Of a DNA stretch of 11,093 bases, positions 1-6,699 are shown one piece after another (the stretch's first letter is position 1; each line of letters opens with the position of its first letter). The notes under the pieces are model-generated. The model did no database searches. It saw nothing but the letters and a program-made list of their open reading frames with translations, and was not told where the DNA came from. The stretch comes from Clostridia bacterium (GTDB taxonomy: Bacteria; Bacillota; Clostridia; Christensenellales; DTU072): positions 1 through 11,093 of the forward strand of contig JAQVTZ010000048.1 of the NCBI GenBank assembly GCA_028699795.1, written 5' to 3'. The position numbers and the translations under genes are program-made.

Positions 1-737
1 TTGTTTTCGCCGCAAATACCGCCCAAAGCATCCACAGGCTGCGCGACATCCAATTGCCCCGCAAACAAAGAACCCGTAACGGTTGCGCCGTCGTTGTTTT
101 GGGCGGTAAGCCCGCCGACGAAGGCTTCTTGCGAATAAATGTACTCGAGACTGATTTGAAGATCCGCATAAGAATAAACATCTTCTATCGTACCATTATT
201 GACAGCTGCAACACTGCCGACATAAAGCGAACTGATGTCTTCGTTTGTATCGAAAGTTATGTTGCCCGACAGTATGCCGAACGATCGGATACTTGCGGTT
301 GCGTCCGTCACCCCGAACAGACCGATAAAATGCGCTCCTGCCGGCGACCCTAAAGCGTTTATCGTTAACCCGGATACTGTATATCCGTCGCCGTCGAAAC
401 TACCTGCAAAAGGATAGCCGATATTGCCGATGGGAGTAAAATCGTGTCCGCTGAGGTCTATGTTCTGCGATAGTAAATAATGACTGTCTGCATGAACGCC
501 TGAATTTACCCAAACAGACATTCTTGCAAGATCTTCGGCCGAAGCGATAACAAAGGGACTTTCTACCGTACCGAGTCCCGTTATCCCGCTTTCTTCGGTC
601 GCATAATCGTCCCAAAAATCCGCAAAAGCATTCGGCTGTGTCTCCGTTCCGATTGCCATGGACGCCGCAAAAAGCAGCACGGCAATCAAAACAGCGGCAA
701 CTGTGAGGATCATTGATTTTTTCGTAGCATTTGCCAT
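1..737 (-). CDS. Secreted GLUG-repeat surface protein, N-terminal part (cut by window edge)
   Basis: This is an open frame of 245 codons from an ATG at 737 that runs off the left edge, so the C-terminus and any cell-wall anchor are unseen. Residues 1-39 form a signal peptide: a KK near the start, a hydrophobic stretch at about 9-28, and an A-F-A cleavage site before D40. From about residue 53 comes the usual lead-in of GLUG-type proteins (GTVESPFVIASAEDLARM, then NIDLSG, FTPIG and FAGSFDGDGYTVSGL at about 110-124). Repeats follow with glycine-rich turns (FIGLFG 137-142, FVGGL 206-210, LGGICG 238-243), consistent with a beta-helix or beta-solenoid. An AGGGGG ribosome site lies 8-9 nt upstream of the chosen ATG. 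A nearer upstream ATG (744) is in another frame. Function is unknown; such proteins are usually large surface or adhesive proteins in Bacillota. It has its own promoter (871-899) and is transcribed after the terminators of the glycosidase operon. Confidence 0.8.
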   Translation of the reverse strand, partial: MANATKKSMILTVAAVLIAVLLFAASMAIGTETQPNAFADFWDDYATEESGITGLGTVESPFVIASAEDLARMSVWVNSGVHADSHYLLSQNIDLSGHDFTPIGNIGYPFAGSFDGDGYTVSGLTINALGSPAGAHFIGLFGVTDATASIRSFGILSGNITFDTNEDISSLYVGSVAAVNNGTIEDVYSYADLQISLEYIYSQEAFVGGLTAQNNDGATVTGSLFAGQLDVAQPVDALGGICGEN

Positions 738-870
738 CTGGCATACCCCCTTGTGGGATATAGAATGAATAGGAAAGCGAGAGTTGCAAAGCCGCAGTTA
801 CGATAACAATCCGTAAAAAACGCCGTATACAACCATCACTTTTATATATATTTAATTTATATACTGACTA

Positions 871-899
871 AGTATATCATAGCATTGTCCGCTTTTCAA
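871..899 (-). promoter_or_regulatory. Sigma-A-type promoter for the secreted GLUG protein
   Basis: On the minus strand there is TTGAAA (899-894), a 17-nt spacer, and TATACT (876-871). Transcription would start near 864, giving a leader of about 125 nt before the ATG at 737. The leader is AT-rich at its start and holds no riboswitch fold I recognise. The promoter begins only 20 nt beyond the terminator at 919-948, so the gene appears to be a separate transcription unit. Confidence 0.65.
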
Positions 900-918
900 G
901 AGGTTATATTCTTCTTCA

Positions 919-948
919 CAAAAAAACTACCGACAAGCGCGATAGTTT
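919..948 (-). terminator. Rho-independent terminator, second of a tandem pair
   Basis: On the minus strand a 9-bp stem (948-940 with 932-924) with a 7-nt loop is followed by a run of seven T (926-920, the first three of which also close the stem). One pair is G.U in minus-strand RNA but would be a C/A mismatch on the plus strand, which fixes the direction. It lies 78 nt after the stop codon of the DUF6067 gene and would end the GH2-DUF6067 operon. Confidence 0.7.
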
Positions 949-972
949 TACTTTTATTTTTTTTGAAAAAGG

Positions 973-1001
973 AAAAAACAAAACATTTTGCATCGCAAAA
1001 T
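973..1001 (-). terminator. AT-rich terminator hairpin, first of a tandem pair
   Basis: On the minus strand ATTTTGC (1001-995), a 3-nt loop GAT and GCAAAAT (991-985) form a 7-bp stem. It is followed after one G by TTTTGTTTTTT (983-973). It begins 24 nt after the stop codon at 1026-1028. The stem is AT-rich and probably weak, which may be why a second hairpin follows at 919-948. Confidence 0.5.
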
Positions 1002-1025
1002 AATGCCGTTATACGGAAAAAGTAT

Positions 1026-3425
1026 TTATTTTACCAATATCAACAGTCCCGATTTTCCTTTAAGGTAAAAAGTTTTATTGAAGTTGATTATCCTTTTGTT
1101 CTGCATACCGATTATGAGAGGCGCGATGATCTGCTTGTCTTTGGAAGTAAACCCCAGTTTGGGATTGATACCGATATCAAATTCGACCCCTTTCGCGCTC
1201 TTATTATAAACAACGGCAAGCAAGCTTTCGTTGTTAATATAGGAAGTCAGCTTAACTTCCGCATTGTCTGTACTTACAGGATTGGTTTTATCCCAATAAC
1301 CATACATACGGGAGTTCCCCATATCGAAATCTTTGCATACGCCGTACAATGACTCCAATAACACTTCCTTCTTCTCGGTACACATGCCACCGCGCAAAAC
1401 GATCCCATACAACAACGATTCAATAGGGTCAAACAGCGGCGAAGCTGCTTCCGCCGTCACTCCGTATAGCAAACCGGAAACTTCGGTAAGCATATACTCT
1501 TCTTTGTCGCAGACAGCATAACTGTCGTCTACCGTAAGCCTGTCAATAAACGGGAGGATAGGCGTATGCAAATTAAGAGAAGACGCCAAAGCCTTTTCTT
1601 GTTTGAAATTATCGCTTTCCGTTAAACTGATACCTATCGCCGCGCGGCAATCATCCGACACCCGTTTTATTCGTTCGGCAACACTGCGGCTAATATGCGC
1701 CCCTTGGATATTGATGCCGTCCACACGGAAATTACTATAAATATAATTTACTGCTTCTACAAAATAGTTCTCTAACCGCGAATCTGTTTGCAATAGCACG
1801 GACATATCGGAAATATCATCGTTTTCATCTATGGCTCTGACGGCTTCGACCGCGCCCTCGCCCAGCCTCCGTGAAAGGCAATCCGAAAAATTGTATTCGG
1901 CGCGGTAAATAAACTCGTCTCCAAAAGACTTTAACATATTTAGTTCGGGGTTGGCGGAAGAAGTATGCCATAAAGAATAATCTAGTGTTGTAGAAAAACC
2001 TTTACTTTGGGATACCATTACGGCGTTTTTGATATCAGAAACACTACTAAATGGATAATTGATATGCTTGTAAACAGAATTCGGCCAGCCTATTGCAAGC
2101 GTGTTGTTTTGGTGCCAAGAAGCGCGCTCAAGCTGTTTTTCGAGATTTCCGTCTTTTTGGAGAGAAATGGTTCGATAGGTAAATTGTTTCTTTAAGTCGA
2201 TTGGTTTAAACGGCGTAATGTGCAATTCAAAATCGAATCTTACCGAAGCACCTGCGGGCAATACCATGCGGCCCGTGGTCGCGCTGAGGGCAGCTCCCGC
2301 ATCTGTTTTTGTTAAGATGATTTTGCCGTTGCCATGGTTCTCCCAAGAATTATTAGGTAAACGAAAAGGCTTATACCCATAGTATTCAGCTTCGAAAGGC
2401 CGTTCGTCCCGCTTGTCCTTAAACCTCACTCTTGCGCCACAATTGATATCGCCTACGAATATGGCGTCCTGTTGCTTTGTATTATCCCATTGATATTCTA
2501 TCGGTTCGTAATATCCGCCTTTTTTGCCGAGCCCCATAATAAAGGTACAAGCGGAAAAATAAAAATTGAGTGAGATATTATCTATTATCGTGTCTTTCTC
2601 GGCAACAATATTGATTTTATAATCGATCGTTCCTTCATATTTTGCCGTTGCTGAGACTTCCGTCCTTGTCGTATCGCCTCTTCCCTCGGCAGAGTAAGAA
2701 ATGAGTGCGCCCCTACCGCTTACCCGCTGTTTAGAGTATCTATACCGCTGCCCTTCTACCTCAAAACGCATCGGTTGATAGAACAAATTGTTTTGCGGCT
2801 CTGAAGAGAGGTGATTACTCGACGTAAAAAACGATACGACATCTTCGAGCAACCCGTCGTTGCCGATAAGCGCTTCCTTCCCTGTGAATAACAGCTTATT
2901 TCCTTCTAGCGCTAACGGGTTATAACCTTTTACAGGAACACTTTTTCTTCCTAAATCCGAGTTAAGCCATTTTAGCCTGCCGCCGGAAAAAATGTCGTCC
3001 GCGCCGTCATTAAACACCAGTTCGTCATTAAGGTGGAGCGTAAGTTTTACTTTTATGCCTCCTATTGAAACATGCGTCGTAAATGTCCCCAATTTCGCTT
3101 CCGAGAGGTTGAACCCTATCAATATAGGCTGCATTTTGCCCGCCGTCAATTTTATCTTACGGAAAAAGAACCTTCCAAAGGCATCTATTCCCGCCGTGTT
3201 GAGGCAGGAAACCGCGCGCGCAAGCTCTTGCCCTTCTCCCGTCAGCGGAGAGGTAATGACTTCCACTTCTTCGTTAAAATTACTTACAACCACCAACTGC
3301 GCCACAAAATACTGGTACCTAGAAATAGTATAAGCAAAACTTCTACCGCAGGGAGCATCCGCAAGTTCGTTGATATCGTAATTGTTTTTTATGACTTTTT
3401 TACGGTCTATCGCATAAATTTTCAT
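1026..3425 (-). CDS. DUF6067 / GH123-like glycoside hydrolase-fold protein with altered active-site motifs
   Basis: A 799-residue protein without signal peptide or membrane segment, so probably cytoplasmic. From memory of the DUF6067 family (glycoside hydrolase domain-containing proteins related to GH123), the match is full length. An N-terminal beta region has GRLKWLNSDLG (149-159) and LIGNDGLLEDVVSFF (186-200). A middle region has FIMGLGKKGG (295-304), VGDINCGARV (324-333) and a Pro-rich PAGASVRFDFELHITPFKP (390-408). A barrel region has YKHINYPF (452-459), SRLENYFVEAVNYIYSNF (549-566) and SGLLYGVTAE (650-659), and the C-terminal beta domain ends LKGKSGLLILVK. The usual 'DG-x-Y-L-D-D' motif is DGINIQG here (569-575), and the usual 'RLWFGEGF' is RLTVDDSY (629-636), so activity is doubtful. 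The start ATG at 3425 has GGAGG 10 nt upstream. It lies 33 nt behind the GH2 gene and is surely co-transcribed with it. The substrate is unknown; GH123 relatives act on beta-N-acetylgalactosaminides, but I would not transfer that. Confidence 0.8.
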   Translation of the reverse strand: MKIYAIDRKKVIKNNYDINELADAPCGRSFAYTISRYQYFVAQLVVVSNFNEEVEVITSPLTGEGQELARAVSCLNTAGIDAFGRFFFRKIKLTAGKMQPILIGFNLSEAKLGTFTTHVSIGGIKVKLTLHLNDELVFNDGADDIFSGGRLKWLNSDLGRKSVPVKGYNPLALEGNKLLFTGKEALIGNDGLLEDVVSFFTSSNHLSSEPQNNLFYQPMRFEVEGQRYRYSKQRVSGRGALISYSAEGRGDTTRTEVSATAKYEGTIDYKINIVAEKDTIIDNISLNFYFSACTFIMGLGKKGGYYEPIEYQWDNTKQQDAIFVGDINCGARVRFKDKRDERPFEAEYYGYKPFRLPNNSWENHGNGKIILTKTDAGAALSATTGRMVLPAGASVRFDFELHITPFKPIDLKKQFTYRTISLQKDGNLEKQLERASWHQNNTLAIGWPNSVYKHINYPFSSVSDIKNAVMVSQSKGFSTTLDYSLWHTSSANPELNMLKSFGDEFIYRAEYNFSDCLSRRLGEGAVEAVRAIDENDDISDMSVLLQTDSRLENYFVEAVNYIYSNFRVDGINIQGAHISRSVAERIKRVSDDCRAAIGISLTESDNFKQEKALASSLNLHTPILPFIDRLTVDDSYAVCDKEEYMLTEVSGLLYGVTAEAASPLFDPIESLLYGIVLRGGMCTEKKEVLLESLYGVCKDFDMGNSRMYGYWDKTNPVSTDNAEVKLTSYINNESLLAVVYNKSAKGVEFDIGINPKLGFTSKDKQIIAPLIIGMQNKRIINFNKTFYLKGKSGLLILVK

Positions 3426-3458
3426 GAAGAGTCAGCCTCCGTAGCTTCAACAATCGGT

Positions 3459-6400
3459 TCAGTATAGTATATTCTCGTCTTTGACTTTGTCAAAAGGTAT
3501 CAGCGTAAAGCTATGTGTATAAGCGATATCCGCCAACAACCTGTATTTTGCAAGCGGTCGGGGCCCGCAACTGTTACTGCCGATGCCGCCCACATACCCG
3601 TCTACAGAAATATAATTTGTGTCTTTGGAAAACTTGATATCTTCCTCATGGGCGCAAGCTGAAAGCGCGGTGTCCGAAACTTCTTTGGCATTAAGATGAA
3701 ACGGCGATCGGTCTGCGATAATCATAAGTCCCGCGCCCTCTTTGTTGCGAATGACCGCATAACGCACATCACCACGGTTGCCGCTCTCTTGCGGTTTAAT
3801 GGTATGGTGGACAAAGTCCTTCACATTGGAGCGGTAAACTCCAAGTCGGGATTGGGCATTAAAATCGGGATAGTTTTGTTTGTCACCCAAGCCGTAATAA
3901 ATAATATCGTCGAACTCTTTGGAAAGTTCGAGCATTTTACCAACTTTGGGTAAATCGGGCAAATTGCGGCGCAACGGTACCAGCCTTGTGCGAATTTTCA
4001 CGCTTCCGTCGGGATATACAGCATAGCTGTCTTCTGTCAAAAACAATGCTTTGCCCCGCGGTGTGCTAAGTTCGGATGAAATTTTTATTACAGCAATTTC
4101 TTCGTGAAGAGAATAGGAAAAACTTGTTTTGGTTGGTAGAAGCGCATGATAATGGTTTTTATACCAAGATTTTGCAATCTTGCTGTCGTTGTCTGTGGGC
4201 GCGCGGAACAAACTGGTATAAATCGCGCCCTTACCGCCATCGGTTTTGAGTGGTTTTTTGACAAAATAATCTTTATCTTTATAGATATAGTCAAGTACCG
4301 CGCCCGTGTTTTTGTCGAACACGATTCTTCCGTTTGCGAAGACAACCCGAAGCAGTTTCGGGGTTTCTTCCATCGCTAATTTTCCGCTTTCCGACGGCGA
4401 AAGAGAGGGTAACTGTTCAGAGATGCGCAATTGTTCAGTAGCAACCAAACTCTCTTTGTCCCAATAGTCTATGTTGAGCGCTATATCACCGGCCATCTCG
4501 TATAGCAATAAATTGAAGGTTTGACTTTTCCCGGGAGAAATATCGCAAGATAAGTCATATGTCCCCGTTTTTTTGCCGTTGGTATAAAGTGTCGCGTTGA
4601 TGGTAAGATATCCCGACTGACGGAAACTATTGTAATTGGTAAGCTCTACAATCCCCTTGTCCACAAGCCTCGCTCTTATTGGTCTATATACATTTTTGAG
4701 GCAGTAAGCGCCCGTATGCGGCGTACGGTCCGGGGCAAAAAGTCCGTCTACGCAAAAGTTTTTGTCATGCGTATACTCGCCGTGATCTCCTCCGTAGGTG
4801 TATTGATACTTTTTGTCTTTATGATAAACCGCATGGTCCGCAAACTCCCACACACAACCGCCCATAAGATTGTCATGAGCATATATTATTTGCCAATAGT
4901 CTTCCAAACTGCCGGGACCTGTGCCCATCGCATGCGCGTATTCGCATAAAAAATAAGGTTTTTTGGCAATCACCGCTCTTCTGTTGGCATTGCCGTAATT
5001 GCCCTTGCCGATTCGTTTAAGCGCCTCTACCGAAGTATACATATCGGATACCACATCGTATCCTATGCGGAAATAATGGGTCGCGCCTTCGTAATGCACG
5101 GGCAGTTGCGTTAAGTCTTTGAGCTTCATATAGCAATAATCCTGACATCTGATACCGCCCGACTCGTTCCCCAGAGACCACATTGTCACACTGCAGCTGT
5201 TGCGATCACGATAATACATACGGGAAACCCTGTCCCAAAAATGCTTTTTCCAATGACCTTTGCCGCTAATTTGTCCACCGTATTTTAACCCGTGACATTC
5301 GATATCCGCCTCATCCACCACATAAATACCATACAGGTCGCATAATTCCAAAAACAACGGATCGGGTGGATAATGCGATGTGCGTACGGCATTGATATTA
5401 AATGCTTTAAAAATACGGATATCCCTGTCGATATCTTCGGAGGACAGAAAGTATCCCGTATAGGGATTGGTGTCGTGATGATTGACGCCTTTAAGTTTAA
5501 TAAGATTTCCGTTAAAGAAAAATTTGTTGTATTCTATCGAAACCGTACGGAAACCGACTTGTTTGCAGATGACTTCCGTAGGTGTTTTCCCCTTATAAAG
5601 CGAAAGTGTAAGGTCATATAAAGCAGGTATTTCGGCGCTCCACTCTTCCACCTCTAAGTTTTCGAAGACAAACGCGGTATCCGGCGCGGCGTCACCCATC
5701 TTGGCGGCAAGCACCTTGCCGTTGCGGCTGAGTGTCGCGCGCACCTTGCAATCTTCAAAATTATGTACGCGAACATTCAGTTCGGCATTGTATTTCTCGC
5801 CGTTTTTTATCGGTTGGAAATAAAAATCATAGATGTGAGACGGCTCATTAACATACAGCAGCACATCGCGGAAAATGCCGTTATAGCGGAACATATCTTG
5901 GTCTTCCAAATAAGAACCGTTACACCATTTATGCACGACAGCAACCAGCTCGTTTTCGCCTTGTTTGATAAACGGATTGATGTTGAACTCCGCCGTATTA
6001 TGGGAGCCCTCGCTATAACCGACATACTTCCCGTTAAGATAAAGTTCCAAACAAGAAGCGACGCCCAAAAAGGATAAGATATACCTTTTATTGAGATTTT
6101 CCGTTTGAAAAAAAGTACGATAAACTCCTTTACTATTATACTGTTTGCGGCCGCAAGCGTACTCTTCCCCATTGATATCCTCTTGGTAAACCCCCGCGCA
6201 TTCGCCAATGGGTATCCCGGGAGGATTGACTGCGAAAGGATATTTTACATTGGTGTAAAATGGCGGCTCATACCCCAACATTTGCCAAACAGAAGGAACT
6301 TCGATTTTATCGAATACGACTTTGTCCGTATCGAGAACCTTCGGAAACTCCCTCAGACTTTTGTAATAAGCAAAATCCCAAACCCCGTTAAGACAACGCA

Positions 6401-6551
6401 CTTTATCGCTTTGGTAACGCCTGTTTTTTGCCGAGACATTGGCGGCCTTAAGCTCGCTTGAAAAAGGAATAAAATAGCTTCTTGCGGGAAGTTTGTTGTC
6501 TTCATAAACTTTGAATTTGCAATAATTTTTATTTTTTAGGTTGTAGATCAT
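3459..6551 (-). CDS. lacZ: LacZ-type beta-galactosidase, glycoside hydrolase family 2
   Basis: 1030 residues, full length for LacZ (E. coli 1024). It hydrolyses terminal beta-galactosides with retention; the lack of a signal peptide points to a cytoplasmic enzyme acting on imported sugars. Visible domains are a sugar-binding jelly roll (about 50-235, with YLEDQDMFRYNGIFRDV at 214-230), an Ig-like domain (about 236-338), a TIM barrel (about 340-625), a second Ig-like domain, and a C-terminal beta-sandwich (about 735-1020, with RAPTDND at 783-789). The catalytic acid/base is E463 in WSLGNESG and the nucleophile is E537 in LCEYAHAMG. Further active-site residues are E418 and H420 (DIECHG, magnesium site), R390/H393 in RTSHYP, W568 and F599. 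The loop VNHHDTNPYTG (356-366) and SHYPPDPLFLELCD are of the Bacillota LacZ type. After HAMG, where Asn is usual, there is T543. The start ATG has ACAGGAG 5 nt upstream. True substrates may be galactosides other than lactose. Confidence 0.93.
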   Translation of the reverse strand: MIYNLKNKNYCKFKVYEDNKLPARSYFIPFSSELKAANVSAKNRRYQSDKVRCLNGVWDFAYYKSLREFPKVLDTDKVVFDKIEVPSVWQMLGYEPPFYTNVKYPFAVNPPGIPIGECAGVYQEDINGEEYACGRKQYNSKGVYRTFFQTENLNKRYILSFLGVASCLELYLNGKYVGYSEGSHNTAEFNINPFIKQGENELVAVVHKWCNGSYLEDQDMFRYNGIFRDVLLYVNEPSHIYDFYFQPIKNGEKYNAELNVRVHNFEDCKVRATLSRNGKVLAAKMGDAAPDTAFVFENLEVEEWSAEIPALYDLTLSLYKGKTPTEVICKQVGFRTVSIEYNKFFFNGNLIKLKGVNHHDTNPYTGYFLSSEDIDRDIRIFKAFNINAVRTSHYPPDPLFLELCDLYGIYVVDEADIECHGLKYGGQISGKGHWKKHFWDRVSRMYYRDRNSCSVTMWSLGNESGGIRCQDYCYMKLKDLTQLPVHYEGATHYFRIGYDVVSDMYTSVEALKRIGKGNYGNANRRAVIAKKPYFLCEYAHAMGTGPGSLEDYWQIIYAHDNLMGGCVWEFADHAVYHKDKKYQYTYGGDHGEYTHDKNFCVDGLFAPDRTPHTGAYCLKNVYRPIRARLVDKGIVELTNYNSFRQSGYLTINATLYTNGKKTGTYDLSCDISPGKSQTFNLLLYEMAGDIALNIDYWDKESLVATEQLRISEQLPSLSPSESGKLAMEETPKLLRVVFANGRIVFDKNTGAVLDYIYKDKDYFVKKPLKTDGGKGAIYTSLFRAPTDNDSKIAKSWYKNHYHALLPTKTSFSYSLHEEIAVIKISSELSTPRGKALFLTEDSYAVYPDGSVKIRTRLVPLRRNLPDLPKVGKMLELSKEFDDIIYYGLGDKQNYPDFNAQSRLGVYRSNVKDFVHHTIKPQESGNRGDVRYAVIRNKEGAGLMIIADRSPFHLNAKEVSDTALSACAHEEDIKFSKDTNYISVDGYVGGIGSNSCGPRPLAKYRLLADIAYTHSFTLIPFDKVKDENILY

Positions 6552-6604
6552 ATTTGCTCCTGTGTGCGGATGGTCTCCAATTTGGGCGCCTCTATTGGGC
6601 CCCG

Positions 6605-6629
6605 CTTGCCATTTTGGATTTACGGCAAG
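6605..6629 (-). promoter_or_regulatory. Inverted repeat in the GH2 leader
   Basis: CTTGCC and GGCAAG (6605-6610 and 6624-6629) form a perfect 6-bp inverted repeat around 13 nt, inside the presumed leader between the promoter dyad at 6666-6692 and the GH2 start. The arm-and-loop region includes CCATTTTGG (6609-6617), and a near copy, CCAATTTGG, lies at 6577-6585, 32 bp away. It could be a leader hairpin or a regulator site. No U-run follows, so it is not a terminator. Confidence 0.3.
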
Positions 6630-6665
6630 AGTGTTCCCTGTTTATAACCGAATTTATAATATATC

Positions 6666-6692
6666 ATTGTAGCATATCTTTTGATATACAAT
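6666..6692 (-). promoter_or_regulatory. Extended -10 promoter within a dyad, upstream of the GH2 gene
   Basis: On the minus strand TGC-TACAAT (6674-6666) matches an extended -10 element; no good -35 is visible at the proper spacing. The same bases form one arm of a dyad: ATTGTA-TATC-AAAA-GATA-TGC-TACAAT, that is 10 bp of symmetry with a 3-nt bulge. Transcription would start near 6659, giving a leader of about 108 nt before the GH2 ATG. The overlap of dyad and -10 is what one expects of a repressor operator, but the regulator is not in the window. The dyad also lies just after the stop codon of the upstream repeat protein (6700-6702), so a role as RNA hairpin is possible. Confidence 0.45.
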
Positions 6693-6699
6693 ACAGTTC

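Noticed and set aside
400..789. A 129-codon minus-strand frame starting at an ATG seven bases upstream of the GLUG gene start
   Set aside because: It is Cys/Arg-rich and low in hydrophobic order, overlaps the clearly coding GLUG frame that has a signal peptide, and has no homology that I recognise.
738..870. Possible riboswitch in the leader of the secreted GLUG protein
   Set aside because: I looked for c-di-GMP, purine, SAM and cobalamin core motifs and saw none. Only a weak 5-bp TTACG/CGTAA pairing is present.
885..1352. A 155-codon plus-strand frame antisense to the end of the DUF6067 gene
   Set aside because: It runs through the tandem terminators and the minus-strand coding region, and its composition (Phe/Lys/Ile-rich) is that of an antisense shadow. 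No ribosome site is present.
3072..3467. A 131-codon plus-strand frame opposite the start of the DUF6067 gene
   Set aside because: It is a shadow of the strongly family-matching minus-strand frame and crosses the operon junction. No ribosome site or promoter is visible.
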